DNA of 64,000 bases from Durusdinium trenchii (lineage: Eukaryota > Sar > Dinophyceae > Suessiales > Symbiodiniaceae), in the NCBI GenBank assembly GCA_963970005.1, contig CAXAMN010015469.1:62001-126000 (forward strand). Reading direction: 5' to 3'. The notes beneath the pieces were generated by a model. It did not search any database. It was not told the DNA's origin and saw nothing but the letters and a program-made list of their open reading frames with translations. Positions within the stretch are counted from its first letter, which is position 1; each line of letters opens with the position of its first letter. The position numbers and the translations under genes are program-made. Of the stretch, positions 1 through 12,245 are shown one piece after another.

Positions 1-1580
1 CTTTTCAATCATGCAGCACCACAGCCTCCAAGCACACAGCAAGTCAGTCGTCGCAGCCAAAGAATATCCCAAGGAATCCTAGGATTATTGTTCATTTTGA
101 GAGCTCAAGATTTTGCAATTGTTTCAGGCAGATGCTTAGAGCAAACGGTGCTGCACAGCAGATCTTTTAGGGGTGAAGGTAGAAAGTGGAGCGATTGTTT
201 GTACTAATCTATCCATTCACTATGAGTATTGCTCTCACAAGCCGTTCTTCATTCATAGCTTTTTGCGCTAGCTTTGCCGCCACAAGTGGTATCAGAGAGA
301 GCTTTCCAGGGTCGTGCTTGACAATGACGTTGCAGTGTATAAATATAAGATATTCACTCACTGGTAGTTGCCGAGAAGACGTGCAAATGAGCGAGGACCA
401 ACAAGAGGGAGACAACCCGAGGATCATAACTTGTTACTGTACATAAATAGATGGCGGGTGTTTCACTAAAGAAGTGGAGTGACGCCCAGCTAATCTACAG
501 TAACAATGCAGCCCCTACTCTGGAAGCCAATCCATGTACGAAAGGATCAAAAAGCATACCTTCCTTTTTATCAATTGTCCGTCCAGGTCTGACTTACAGC
601 GGCGACGGCTACAACTCATGAAAACAACGTGCCTGAGTCGCACCGGCTAACAGAGTGCTTCTTGCAGATGGGTCTTGAGCAGTGTTGCATCCTGTTGCAT
701 CTAAGGGCTCAACCTGAGAATGTTCCGTGAGACTCCACAAGCCGCAGCCTGAATGTGTTGGATTGCAAAGTTATGTCTCGCCAAGTTGCTCTGGCTTGGG
801 CAGGTGCTCATGGCAAACCTCGAAGTTCTTTGATGATTATCTTCGAATACCTTTTGAATTTGGCAGACTCCGAATTAATACTCTACACTTGGAGCCTGAT
901 GGCTCCAAAAGTAACAGTGGCCTGCCAAAAGTGGCTTGCTAGCATCACCTGCTGCACATGCTGCTATCCACGCGCGACTGTGGACGGCAATCCTTTTTCA
1001 TTAGCCGAAAAGGGTTGAGCTGCTGAGCTGCTTGAGAAGTGCAGTTCAAATCCCAAACATGTTGCAGTGAATTGATCAGGACGTCAGAGACTTTGTGGCT
1101 GTGGCGGTGGGAGGAGCAGAGAGGTTCAAGACTCCAAGATGCAACAGCACAGTGATGGACCGAGAACACGCCCCCACCAGATCAGGCACATGAAGACCAA
1201 TTGTCTGTAAACCCTCAAGACCTCTCATATATAGATCAGCTCTGAGATCAGCTTTAGGCTTTTTTTGAGCTGGACTTGATAGGTGTTGTTTTGCTTTCAG
1301 CATGCTTACTTGCATGATGCTCCCAGCCATGGGTGGGCCTCCTGCGGCGCCCCATGCACTGCACAAGACCTGCACTGGTGGAGCCGGTAGGATATGGCAC
1401 TCGGCGGAGCTGCGTTTTGCATGTTGCTCGATGGCCATTGCAGGCCAGGTGGGCTAGGTAGGCAAAGAACGCACGAAAAGGGGCAGAGCGGCAGAGCGGT
1501 CCGCTCCCAAGGTATTTTGTTTACAAGAAGTTGGAAACGAGGGCTTTTGCTGGTTTTATGGAGACGTGGCAGCTTTGAAG
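1..1580. other. No gene recognised
   Basis: I see no domain, splice-consistent exon or repeat that I can defend here. A 72-codon open frame on the minus strand (209-427) has a fairly protein-like composition, but it has no recognisable family and no supporting splice sites. A second open frame at 755-1018 on the plus strand looks random. Confidence 0.4.
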
Positions 1581-2240
1581 GAGCTGGAGCTAGAGCTATC
1601 CAAGCTGCATACAGACGCCGCAGCCAAGGAAAGCGACAGGCCAGAGACCTTGCGTGGGAAGTTGAGGTCATCTTCAATAGAGACTTTTTTTTGCCTTTAT
1701 AGGTTCGCGTCTGATCAATCCTGCGTGTTGCCTGATTGAATGCTGACAGTTTCCAAATTGTTCTATTTCCGACAGGTGCGGCATGCAGGCCGCATTGTGG
1801 TTCTGGACAACTTGCAAGCTGTGCAATTTCCAGCCGAAGAGGATGATTTGCTTAGCCTGGGGCCACCAACGCTTTGCTCGGCAGATACTGATGTTCAGCG
1901 CTTTAAGCTCTGTCGTGCAATCATGAAAGCTCGTGATCGTTTGGCAATGTTAGCAGTGGTAGCCTCCAATTTCAAAGAGACAGCCGTGATCACGGCAAGA
2001 ATTTGCCTGATTATCGAAGAATTGCGCAGTGGTCGTCCATTTAGAACTAGAAGTGATTTGGACCTAGCAAGTGGCCGCCTTGTGATGATGGCTTTGCTTG
2101 GTTTGAGTACCTCGCCAAATAGATTTGGTTTGCTTCAGCACGATGCTGCTCATCATTTGGCGCTTTGTGGCGGCCCTGACGTAGCTCTGCAGACTCCTGT
2201 GACACCCGATGTTCCAATTTCTCCCATAGTTTCATGCTAG
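1581..2240 (+). CDS. 3' end of an IQ-motif protein, two exons
   Basis: Two exons fit together. The first (about 1581-1666) encodes AIQAAYRRRSQGKRQAR, an IQ calmodulin-binding motif, and ends in GAG followed by a GTCATC donor. The second starts at 1776 after CCGACAG and stays open to the stop at 2238-2240. Both are phase 0, so the frame runs straight on from ..WEVE into VRHAGRIVVLDN. The second exon encodes about 154 residues that look like real protein: mixed composition, helical and with many Leu and Ala. I recognise no family in it. IQ motifs bind calmodulin or myosin light chains, so a calcium-linked or cytoskeletal protein is possible, but that is inference. The 5' part of the gene must lie upstream and was not found. 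Confidence 0.45.
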
Positions 2241-3159
2241 GACTCACGAATAGTTCTTTGAGTCCAGTTCTGCAGTTCGATTCTGGCAGATGTCTAAGCA
2301 CCTAGGCAGATGTCATTGCACAGAATCTTGCATGACCTTTGCTTTTTGTTTTTTTGATCACCCATTAATTGCCAGCCGGGGGTTCAAAACTTCCCATGGT
2401 GCACCCTTGGTTTCCTGGCACGTGACACTCGAGATCGCCCAAAAGGGGCATTTAGTTCTTTGATGTTTGAACTCTTCGGTGGAGAATTTTGCTTTTGGCA
2501 CTGACACGCGCCACTATAGTGTCGCCCATCTCCATTTAAGCACAGCAAACACTGGTTGAAGATATGAACAATTTGATTGCACTCATGGGGTGCGAAACGG
2601 CTGCCATCTCCGCCGAAGTAGATGTGGCATTCTTAACTGAGAAGCCGTCCTTCGTCCTATGTTTCCATCAGGTACTTGCCGCAGAGAGAAAGCACAAGCA
2701 TGCCTGCAGCATGCCTGCATGCGCACGACACGACACCTTTCTGTCTCGTTGGCTTCCACATGAACAGACCTCAGGTTGAAAGGGAGATTGCTCTGATTCT
2801 GGCAACCTCCCCTGTTCTACGCAGGCAGGGAGGGGTAAAATTGGTAAAAGACGATTGGATGACAAGAAACGAGCCGCTGGACCAGGGCTGACTTTGACCC
2901 CATGGTGCGGCATCGTTCTCAGACCGATGCGATGCTTATAAAGGCTTTCAACCTTACAGACTCATGGCTGGGACTGTCACAAGCTTGTTTCAATCTATGT
3001 ACATACATTTGTACCATCCCTTCATTCCATTCATCCATGCTCACGCCAGTTTCACCGGACCTAGCTCAAGAAGCAATGCCTTCTCCCTGGCCTGAGGCAG
3101 CACCTTCATGCGTTCCACAGCCTTGGCGGAGCTTCTCAGGTGGGTCTCTAAAGTCGAGA
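2241..3159. other. No gene recognised
   Basis: There are only short overlapping open frames with random-looking composition. No repeat or RNA gene was seen. Confidence 0.4.
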
Positions 3160-3356
3160 TGGCAAGATGCAATTCTTGTTCCGTTCGTAGTATGAATGCT
3201 CCGTTCGTAGCGATGCCAGGAGCCCCGTTCGTAGCGTCCTTGCTCCTAGTAGTAAGGCCAGGAGCCCCTAGTAGCTTCTTGTTCCTAGTAGTAAGATAGT
3301 AAGATGCATATAGTCCGGCCTTGTCTTTTTGGCTGGCAAGATGCGATCATTTGTTC
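3160..3356. repeat. CTACTAG-type minisatellite insertion with flanking direct repeats
   Basis: About 150 bp of degenerate repeats built on CTAGTAGTAAGGCCAGGAGC and TTCGTAG variants, in reverse orientation to the array at 43.4 kb. The block is bracketed by two similar sequences, at 3160-3181 and 3334-3356. Both begin TGGCAAGATGC and end TTGTTC, with a few mismatches between. This resembles an insertion with a target-site duplication of about 22 bp. Confidence 0.5.
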
Positions 3357-4107
3357 GAAGAGTAGTTGCCTGTTCGGGGTGATGTACAGGGAGCCAGCAT
3401 GCAAAACCTGAAGCATTGGAACACAAGCCATGGCCAGGTGCATGAAGCACTGGAGCAGGTATGGGGCCTCCGCATAGCTGTAGGATGCATGATCTGAAGA
3501 AATATGTATGACTTGTGTGGGAGTCTATGTGCAAGATGCGTCAAGTAAATCTAGAGTTGCCATTGCCTTCACCCCGCTGCTTTTGGTCCAAGATTTAGGG
3601 TTTTAATCATGCCAATGAACATGGGCAGCTTCGCAGAAAGTACTGACTGTGCACTCAAACTTGCTTGTGGAAATGATTGAAGCTGCACGATGTAAAGCAA
3701 AGGGTCTGATGTAGCAGAGCCTCAACCTCATGAATTGATACAGCACAATCGGCAATCACCAATGCTAGCTTGTTGACATCAGAGCGCGCAATATGGCGGG
3801 ATGATCGCCTACTTTGAGTTCCTTTGCTGCAGAATGTCTTTGCAATTGGTTGTGCCGAAGCTGTTTAACAGAAAAGATCTCACCTGTGAGTGCTTGCAAG
3901 CTCTTTGATGAGTTATGTAATTGATAATTGTGCATCGGTTTGCGAAGATTGATGCTAATTATGGATGTTTACCCTTCCCGAGGATTGAATGCCCTCACAC
4001 TGCACCAGAAGATGCCGGGGACACGGGCAATTTGCACGTAGCACCCTGTGTCAGCTGCATTGGTGTGCTGCTGTGTTCAAACGCAATGTCAACCTTGTGC
4101 CGCTGAG
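3357..4107. other. No assigned gene; probable intron or upstream part of the CBM20 gene
   Basis: No clear exon was found. A splice-like AG precedes the CBM20 exon that starts at 4108, so earlier exons of that gene may lie in this stretch. Confidence 0.3.
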
Positions 4108-4900
4108 GTTGTGCTCTTGGTTGGGTCACATGCTGTCATTGGAAACTGGGACATTCACAGAGCAGTTCGGCTGGAGACAAGTCGCAGCCCCAGGGGGCGC
4201 AGAAGGCGCATTTATATATATAATTGCAAACAATGTACTGTATGTACAATTTTCACAAGCAAGAGTCGAAGCTGATATTCATAACCTCAACTGGCAGCCA
4301 AACAGCTGTTTTCCGCAAGTGCACACATGTGCGCATGTTCTCTTTGGCAAGAGGGTGCAAGTTCACTAATATGTTGTTTAGCATGCGAGTGGTCGTTACC
4401 TCCTCTACGCACAGCCCTGCCTGATGTCCAATATAATATCCCGATCCCAAAGAGCATATATATATATATACGCATGTATATATATATAGATACACACGGT
4501 AACCAGATGTAACTGTATCATGCATTGGCACATGATGGGTCATGATCATGAGCAGAGTGGCCGCTTGGGAGGGTGCCGGTCGCAAAACTGGTGAAGACCG
4601 GCCTCAAGAACGCTTAATGTTGACAAGCCTGGCCAGGTCCGCAGAGATTTCCTTGGTGGTTCACGGCTGCTCCTCTCACAATTGATGCTGCAGAAGTGGA
4701 GTTCCAATTTGCAATCGTTGTTTCTTGGTTGCCATGGTGGCCTTGCCATGCCTCGCCCATATATAGTCCCTTTTATATCGCCTTTGAAAGGGCTCACCTG
4801 CTAAGGACTCAGACTTTTCGCGGCCAGTGCGCTGGGAGTCTGTTCCATTCCCGCGGCGTGTTAAAAGAGCACCCCAGCGTAAGGCCAGGGAAGGGAAACA
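4108..4900 (+). CDS. CBM20 starch-binding-domain protein (fragmentary exons)
   Basis: Three short exon-like blocks in order spell the conserved strands of a family 20 carbohydrate-binding module. The block at 4108-4180 encodes VVLLVGSHAVIGNWDIHRAV, matching the CBM20 pattern V.LVGS...LG.WD...AV, and ends at a GTCGCA donor. The block at 4694-4716 encodes EVEFQFAIV, matching the VEYKF strand. The block from about 4828 encodes VRWESVPFPRRVKR, matching the terminal WE...NR strand. At least one linking exon is missing from my model. CBM20 modules bind starch granules and occur on amylases, glucan water dikinases, 4-alpha-glucanotransferases and phosphatases; the catalytic partner is not visible here. 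The next protein-like exons (from 5071) may belong to the same gene. The domain is reasonably sure; the gene structure is not. Confidence 0.5.
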
Positions 4901-5070
4901 TGAGACACGTGAAAAACAAGAGAGGAGAGGAGATTTGGCAGCTAGACCACCACTTTGGCTCTATAAGCTCAATGGCAGCATGTCAGTTGAGAGAAGACGA
5001 AGGTTTGACAGTGGGTCGATGCTGACTCGTCATCCTGGCCGACTCGCCTGCACAGCAGGATGGACTGATC

Positions 5071-5410
5071 ATGGAGGTGGTGTTTCGAGCCAGCTGGGAC
5101 GATGCGAAGAGCACCGTGACTCTCCGCCCCTCAATGGTTGCCGTCTCCAGATTCAAAACATGCAGTGTTCTCTGTATCAACTTGAGCATTTCGCGAGTGG
5201 ATCAACTTCTGCTTTTCTGTGCAGGACTCATTTTCGTCACGATTTCGTCACGACTTCATGATCCCTCTGAGGTCAGACCTCGAGCCGGATACCCCGTGCC
5301 TCCAGACGAAACCTCCCGGGCTCGAGCGCTTGGCCAAACGGAGCGATCCCGGTCCCGAGCTGAGCCGAGAGATGCTCAGACGCGACGTGAGGGAGGACAA
5401 GATGAGTGAC
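5071..5410 (+). CDS. Unassigned exons, possibly downstream part of the CBM20 gene
   Basis: Two protein-like blocks are seen: about 5071-5156, encoding VVFRASWDDAKSTVTLRPSM, and about 5219-5410, encoding an acidic and Arg-rich stretch ending REMLRRDVREDKM. The first follows a GGAG acceptor-like site and has beta-strand character reminiscent of another carbohydrate-binding module, but I cannot name it. They share the strand of the CBM20 exons 200 bp upstream. No stop or donor was fixed with confidence. Confidence 0.25.
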
Positions 5411-5630
5411 TTGAATGAGCGGACAAGGTGTTTTATTATGTTTTGTTTCAGTCTTAAATCGATCTGTGGGTTGAATGCTGATTTTGGCTTTTGAAGGCGT
5501 TTTTCACGAAAGCTAGCGAAGCTAGCTGGAGTTACTCTTGCGATAGCAAGGTTTCTTTCGACCGGGTGCAAATCCTAACCCCTGATTTTTCAGGTCGAAG
5601 ACCCCCCCCGTATCTTGCGGCCGCACTCGC

Positions 5631-5825
5631 TCACTCTCACTCTCACTGTCTCACTGTCTCACTGTCTCACTGTCTCACTGTCTCACTGTCTCTCTCTCTC
5701 TCATCTCTCTCATCTCTCTCATCTCTCTCATCTCTTTCTCATCTCTCTCATCTCTCTCTCCTCTCTCTCTCTCTCTCTCCTCTCTGTCTCTCGTCTTTCC
5801 GTCTCTCTTCTCTCTCTTCTCTCGC
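5631..5825. repeat. CT-rich microsatellite
   Basis: A pyrimidine-only tract of CTCACTGT, CTCT and CATCTCT units. The open frame that crosses it is low-complexity and not taken as coding. Confidence 0.85.
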
Positions 5826-6038
5826 AGGAGGATCCGGGCAAAGAGCCACATATAAAGGACTCTTCACCCCTGCCTCCAAAAAGAGCGCCGTGTTTTTTCC
5901 TACCTCGCTGCCCTCCACTTTCCCATTCTGGAGCGCTAGCTTTCGCCCGCCCCCTTGGCCTCAAGTAAAGTTATGTTTTGAAAGACACTTCTTCCAAGGC
6001 TACTTGGATGGCAGATCGAAGATCCAACACTTGTGCAG

Positions 6039-8550
6039 ATGGCGGGCACTGGCAAGCGGCAAGGCCCAGCAGGCCAGAGCATGGCAGGCCCTTACGATAG
6101 GAGGGGCGCATACAGTGGCCCAGCGCAGGCACTATCTGCATTGCAAACTGCCAGCACAGGAGGCAGCTCGAGCTCACGTGCCGTGGGACCTTGTGGAGCC
6201 GGAAAAGGGCAGGCCAATCCAAAAGGATTGGGCAAGAGTGAAAGCCCTTGGGCAGACCGACCAATGCAAACAGATCCTGTCATGGGAGGAAGCTCTCGGT
6301 TTGAGCAGGGTGGCGATGGCAGCTATGGTGGGAGGGGGGTGCTTCCCGACCAACAGTTGGAGGAACCCCCTCCTGCTGCACCCTTGGGTGCTTTCAGAGG
6401 AGGGGAGGTGGTCAGAGGTGGGCACGCGCAGAGTGAGGTCCAGCAACAACGAGCACCAATTGCTGAGAGCCAGGCAACCTTCTCATCAGCAAGCACTGCT
6501 GCTACGACCTCACAGATACACAGGTCTTCCTTGCCAGATGGCACGGCGTCCCAACAAGCCACCCTCAGCTCCAGCACGTCCCCACCAAGGAAGAGGGAGA
6601 GTTCCTTAGATGCCATCAGGGGAGCTGTGAGGCGTGTCTTGGGGTTCAGTGATGGAGGCACAGAAGAACATGACGGTCATGACGGTGGTGATCTTGATCT
6701 AGCGCCTGCCATTGGAACTAGGCCGAATGATCCAAGCAGTGTCACAAATCCTGAGGGCCATTCTGGTCCTAGTGCTGCTACTACGGACGATGTGCAGATG
6801 GCAAAAGGCCCGACCACTTCTCAGGCCAGACCTTCCCCGATGGATATCAGGGAATTTGGTGAGACGGGCACTAACAAGCGGCAAGGCCTAGCAGGCCAGA
6901 GCATGGCAGGCCCTTATGATAGGAGGGGCGCATACAGTGGCCCAGCGCAGGCACTATCTGCATTNNNNNNNNNNTGCTGCTACGACCTCACAGATACACA
7001 GGTCTTCCTTGCCAGATGGCATGGCGTCCCAACAAGCCACCCTCAGCTCCAGCACATCCCTGCCAAGGAAGAGGGAGAGTTCGTTAGATGCCATCAGGGG
7101 AGCTGTCATACGTACCTTCAAGGACTTAACTGGCTTCAATGCTGAAGTCACAGAAGAACCTGCAAGTATTTGTGCCAACACAGCTAGTGGACCTGTTGCA
7201 GCAAAGCTGAGTGACACAAGTACTCTGACAAACCCTCCCATTCGCGGAGATGCCACAGAGGATGTGCAAGTGTCAGCAGAACGGACAACGGCTGGCACGA
7301 ACCTGATTGAGAGCAAAGGTCGCTCGGATGGGCAAGCAAGCCCTAGTCTTGGAAAGCGAGAGGTTGTGACGGTCATCAACCAAGCAGGCAGTCGCGACAT
7401 CCGCAAATCAATTTCTGGACCTACCCAAAAAGTCATTGTGCGTGGCAATACATCTCCTGGTGTGCTTCGCAGATCCTCCCCAAGCATTGAGGGTCAGACT
7501 GGGATATCGAAGACAAAGCCAATTGAAAGTGTAGGTCGGCACTCAGCATCTCAGCGGGAGCTTGTCCGTCGTCCAAATCGACAGAGTCCGGACAGTGCGC
7601 AGCAAAGTTCTGGCACCGAGGGTTCTGGACGTCGTCGACGTGATGCAAAGCAGCCCGGACCTGGAACGAGCCTCTCCAAGAGCCCAGCAGGAAGCCCAGG
7701 AACGCCGGGAAGCCAAGGAAGCGCAGCAAAACCTCGTGTTCGAGTACCTGTGCGACGCACCCCAGTTGATACTACCACAGTCCGCCAGACCAACAGAGCC
7801 TCTGATGGCGCTTCGTCTCCGGCGGTTGATGTTGTCTTTGAAAACTTTGTTGAGACCAACCCGACTGCCTCGTCTTCAAGTAGATCTTCTCCAAGTGTGG
7901 AGTTTGGAAGATCTGGCAGACAAATCGAGAGTGTTGGTCGACATTCGGTGCATTTCCGTGATGCTCCCGGTCGAAGGCAAGCACGACAGAGTAACGACAC
8001 TCAAAGTTCAGAAGGACCAGTGGCGTCTCGCGTGGTGTCTCGTCCTGAAGGGAAGCCAGTCAAGTCCATAGAAGGCAGTCCGAGGCACGGCAAGGCTGCC
8101 GCTCCGCACACATCGGGAAGCCCATGCCAAGCTGGCACGGCCAACTCAAATGCGCAGGTGTCCAGAAGCAGTGAAGGAGTACAGGGAGCAGAGGCAACTC
8201 CAGCGAACGTCAAGCATTTGACGGCCTTGGCTTGTGATGAGAACCTCAAAGGTTGTCATGCAACTATTCTGGAAGATGCAGCTCACTGTGGATCCTTTGG
8301 TGATGAAGCACCTTGTCCCACTGAGGGCCCTGTTTGTTTTGGATCGGAGCGTGTTGCCTGTGCACCAGTCGTTTGTGTTGGGACTGCTGGCCTGAAGCAT
8401 CCTGGCTACAGAGAATACGCACGAGATTCATGTGAGAGCCAAGTGATTGGTTACCACAAAGCTGTCGACCAAGCGATCCGGCAAGATGGACCGAGCCGTG
8501 AAGAGGAGCCAATGTTCCGATCCTCAGATGTGGGGAAGCCCCCGCCTTAG
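6039..8550 (+). CDS. Ser/Pro/Arg-rich protein of unknown function, interrupted by an assembly gap
   Basis: A long open frame begins with ATG at 6039, just after a CAG acceptor-like site, runs to the N gap at 6965, and resumes in a different frame until a stop at 8548-8550. The protein is rich in Ser, Pro, Gly and Arg, as in intrinsically disordered proteins. It contains internal repeats: a block with RKRESSLDAIRGAV occurs on both sides of the gap, and RSSPS.E....IESVGRHS occurs twice (near 7470-7550 and 7890-7960). The last 100 or so residues are more ordered, with many Cys (near 8220-8450). No domain is recognised. Start and exon structure are uncertain, and the gap prevents joining the two halves. 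Composition and repeat content argue for a real coding gene more strongly than for a chance frame. Confidence 0.5.
6044..7105. repeat. Imperfect tandem duplication of about 0.8 kb, partly collapsed at the gap
   Basis: The sequence at about 6044-6144 (GCAAGGCCCAGCAGGCCAGA and onward) recurs at about 6870-6964. The sequence at about 6499-6627 recurs at 6975-7105. The roughly 360 bp that should separate these two parts in the second copy is replaced by ten Ns. Confidence 0.85.
6965..6974. other. Assembly gap (10 N)
   Basis: Ten Ns inside a duplicated region. The true missing length is probably far larger than ten bases, because the first copy has about 360 bp at the matching position. Confidence 0.95.
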
Positions 8551-8705
8551 CCTTGGCAGATGTTTTGCCAACTGGTACACACAGCGTGTGACGGTCATTT
8601 GTAAAGCCAGTATCGAGCATGTTGCGCCTGCCCACCCCAATGCAAGGTCATTCTGGGCAGAAGCCAGCAATTCGGAACTTGAAAACTGCGACCTTCCAGT
8701 AGCAC

Positions 8706-9170
8706 TTGAGACTGCAAGATTTGCATGTTGACTTTAAACTTTGCAAAGAGCGATTGCAGGCTTTGGAACTTGCAGCGTGCCGATCTTGCCGAGACTTGAC
8801 GCCTAGCGGCCTAGCCGAGGTCCTGGTGTGCAGTGAGCTTTCACCATGGTCCAACTCTGGAGGCATGGGACGAATCAGTGCTTCTCTCAGCCAGCAGATC
8901 GCTCTGCGCGGTCACCGAACAATGCGCCTTGGTATGGCCTCGCAGTCATCAGAGGTTGACAGAAATCCCATTGTTTTCCTGCATGTGTTTGCATTTGGTT
9001 CGCTGTTGAGGCTTTCAGCTACTACAGTATTATTTTTACACTTTCATTGGACTTGCGTTTGTACGCCGAGCAACTTTTCAGGTCAGTGGCACCAATGTAC
9101 ACGCGGCCACCACCCGAAGACGGCTTCATGTACATTGGATCGGAAGCTTGGCAAGGTCTTTCGGAGGTGA
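8706..9170 (+). CDS. Unassigned exon candidates
   Basis: A stretch from about 8706 encodes LQDLHVDFKLCKERLQALEL and continues protein-like to about 8970. A second block near 9080-9160 in another frame encodes PPPEDGFMYIGSEAWQG after a TTTTCAG acceptor. Both are on the same strand as the Ser/Pro-rich gene that stops at 8550. No family is recognised and no complete gene model could be built. Confidence 0.25.
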   Translation: MRLQDLHVDFKLCKERLQALELAACRSCRDLTPSGLAEVLVCSELSPWSNSGGMGRISASLSQQIALRGHRTMRLGMASQSSEVDRNPIVFLHVFAFGSLLRLSATTVLFLHFHWTCVCTPSNFSGQWHQCTRGHHPKTASCTLDRKLGKVFRR

Positions 9171-10652
9171 AAGATTCCAGTCAAAGCGGATGCTGACCTC
9201 CCAGGCTTGGATCAGATTGGACCAGCGTGACCAGGAGGTTCGCTGCATGTGCCTTGAATTGCATTCCCAGCCCCCGCGTCCTCATGTTAAACAGTTTGTC
9301 GTTGTCTTGAAGATTCATGACGCATCTCAGGCACAAATTCATCAGCTTCGGCAACGGCAAAGGTTGTGAAGCTTGCCTTAGCTTTTTCGAGCTGAGTGTA
9401 TGTCTTTGTGTGTGATATGACACACGCCCTGAGTCAGTACATAGCTGAGGATTATGTTTTGCTTGACCATGGATGTTACCAACATCGCCCACACGGCCTT
9501 TATTGTGACTACAGGAGCTGCTGGGTGATTGCAAGCAGGGGGAAGGAAAGTGCAGTTGCAGCATGGGCTCTAAACAAGAACCTGACATAGTTTGGTGCAC
9601 CTTGACCCGTTTAAACCACACACTCATTGGACACATGCCCCGCAGCTTGATAGAGCTAGCTTTGCCCGCAATGTGCTTTAGACATGTGATGTAGGACAGG
9701 GCAAGACTATGGCGACAACTTGTACCGTTTTGCAATGCTGTCCCTGGCGGCCTTGGAGGCCTGGGCAGTGCACAAGAAGAATACGAAGAGAGATAGTAGT
9801 AGTATCCTAGTAGTAGCTACTTAGCTACTTGTTACTAGTATTTACTAGTAGTAATGCCAGGAGCTACTAGTGGCTTCTGGCTCCTAGTAGCGATGCCCTT
9901 TGTTACTAGTAGCGGTGAAGGGTGGGAAGGGAACGAACCAGCGCGCAGATACCTCTTCGACTCAGCTTCGGCGGAGCGCCATATGGGCAGCGTGCAGCTT
10001 GCTAGCGCTATTTTATCCTTTGTACCACGAGCCTGCGATGTTCCAGGAAAATGATACACTTTTTTTGATGCCGAGGTGATATTCTTTTCGAGCGATTGGC
10101 AGGTGTGTTGGCGCGCACTATTGAACAAATGCCAGAACAAAGTGAACAAAGAAGAAGGCTCCTTCCAGTTTTGTGCAACTTAGTGGAGCCAGAGGTCTTA
10201 TTCTTTTGATGTTATGGACTTGAGAAATCCTAGGCTGGCTTATTGCCTGTCTATCTTGCACACCGCTACCGACGCACTGGAGTGTACCGTGAAGCAAGGT
10301 GTCGCGGCACTTTTGTTTCTTTTCCTCGGACCTGTTCTGGCACATGTATGACACATGTGAAGTGGTCTCCATACGTTAATATGTATATATATAGGTTGAT
10401 GGCAACCAAAGAAACCGTCAAGCAAATGGCTGAGGAGCATTCATATCATTCACAACTTGGGCGGCTTGGCTTAAACACAACACTCGCCAGCGACGGAGCA
10501 GCTGCTGAAGTTCAAGGGCATCAAAGCACTGTAAGCACTTCCACTAGGAAATGGATGGACCCATGTCCCCTAGAACATGTTGTTTTTCTAGAGAGCTATG
10601 TTTCCTAGCGTTGTCGAGTCCCTGGCCATTCTTTAGAAACGTGTTTTTTCAT
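9171..10652. other. No gene recognised apart from a minisatellite block
   Basis: Only short open frames are seen. The CTACTAG-type repeats at 9793-9914 are listed separately. Confidence 0.4.
9793..9914. repeat. CTACTAG-type minisatellite block
   Basis: A degenerate run of TACTAGTAGTAATGCCAGGAGC-like units, the same family as at 3.2, 43.4 and 46.6 kb. I could not find convincing flanking direct repeats here. Confidence 0.6.
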
Positions 10653-10779
10653 TGCGACCGCACAGGGGGCCACGCTAAATCTTCGGACCCAGTTGACCCA
10701 GTTGAGGTCAACTGGGTCAACCAGGTCAACTGGGTCAACTGGGTCCGGAGATTTAGCGTGGCCACCGGGTCAACTGGGT

Positions 10780-10935
10780 CCACCGCCACCACCACCACCA
10801 CGACGACGACTACTACTCCTACTGCTACTCCTACTCCTACTCCTACTACTCCTACTACTACTACTACTACGACTACTACGACTACTACGACTACCACTAC
10901 CACTACCACTACCACTACCACTACTACTACTACTG
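10780..10935. repeat. (CTA/CCA) trinucleotide microsatellite
   Basis: About 155 bp of CCACCA, CGACTA and CTACTA triplets inside the foldback element. The poly-Thr and poly-Val open frames across it are artefacts of the repeat. Confidence 0.9.
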
Positions 10936-11679
10936 GGTCAACTGGGGTCAACTGGGGTGAACTGGAACTGGGGTCAACTGGGTCCGGAGATATAGCGCCG
11001 CCCGGGTCAACCGGGCCAACTAACCCTCACTTCAACTGGGTCAGCTGGGTCCACCACCACTACTATCATCACTACCACTACTGTATGGGTCAACTTCGTT
11101 CAAGGTCTGGCAACGACTACTACTGAGCATGCTCGATCAAAGATGAATCCCTGCTAGTGCTAGGCGTAAAATAAGGCAGTCTGAAAAGTAAAAATTAAGC
11201 TCAACACCAGGGTTCCCGTGTTGTGCTTGGACAAAACCTTCTTTTTGTCAAGTTCATCGGTTTTGTATTTCCATTGGGCACCCCACGTGAAACAGGCGTA
11301 GCCACTGCATGGACAGACGGCCGTCAAAAGAATGGCCAACGAACGGCATGCGTGGAGCTAAATTTCGATTTGTAACGATGATCTGGACCTTTCAGACACG
11401 GGAAGGTTCAATCACCAATAATCCCCTTTCGTGCGAACTGCTGCGGATTTGGACGTGTTTTTCTTTTGTGAGGATCTTTCCAGGTCAGAGTCAGAGTCAG
11501 AGTTCGGCTTCTGTGAGGATCCCGTGGTCGACTTGTGGATCTTTTCCAGGTCCAAACCAGGGATCAGGTGCTGCGTGTTCGATCGTCAGGCTACCCACTA
11601 AACCACAGACAACTAAGTCAACTCATCCATAGAATTCTGGAATTTTAGATGTCATCTGTGGCAACATGGAGCTATAAAA

Positions 11680-12245
11680 ACATGATCTAACCAATGGAAT
11701 CCAACATCAACATCAGACATCCCGTGTAGATCTTGATTCGGAACCTTACTTGTTCAAGTTCAACAACGGTCTTCATCACAACCTCGGTTGATCCAGCTTG
11801 ATCCACTTCAGAAGCCAACAGTTGCGGACCGTTTCTTCCTGCGAGTCAAGAGATAGCTCTAGATCTATCGATGACGTGTGAGCAAGCGACTTGGCTATAT
11901 AAAACTACTAAAAGTGAAAGCTGGAAGCCAAGATCATTGGGACTCCTTCTTCCATCGAGTCGACCATGGCCGCAAAAACAACATTGACACATAAAAATAC
12001 ATAGTCTAACCATGGGAAACCAAGCTCAACGCCAGGTGTCCCGTGTTGAGGTTGGTTGAAGACTTTTCCTGAGCCAGTTGAGACACTGCCTCCATTCCAT
12101 CAGAACCTGAGTAGAAAACACACGCATAAACAACAATAATGAGTTATGAAAACACAATCTAACACATAGAAACCACACTCCACACCAGGAATCCCATGTT
12201 GAGGTTGATTGGTGATCTTTCTTGATCCAGTTCAGACAATGCCTC
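11680..12245. repeat. Diverged interspersed repeat of about 155 bp, three copies
   Basis: Related blocks start near 11680, 11990 and 12145. Each has a TATAAAAACA..ATCTAAC start, then a CAACATCA/CAACGCCAGG..CCCGTGTTGAGG core and a TTGATCCAGTT end. A partial fourth copy (CTCAACACCAGGGTTCCCGT) lies at about 11198. Confidence 0.6.

Noticed and set aside
10649..11126. Poly-Thr and poly-Val coding frames
   Set aside because: They are translations of a trinucleotide microsatellite and the CAACTGGGTC repeat.
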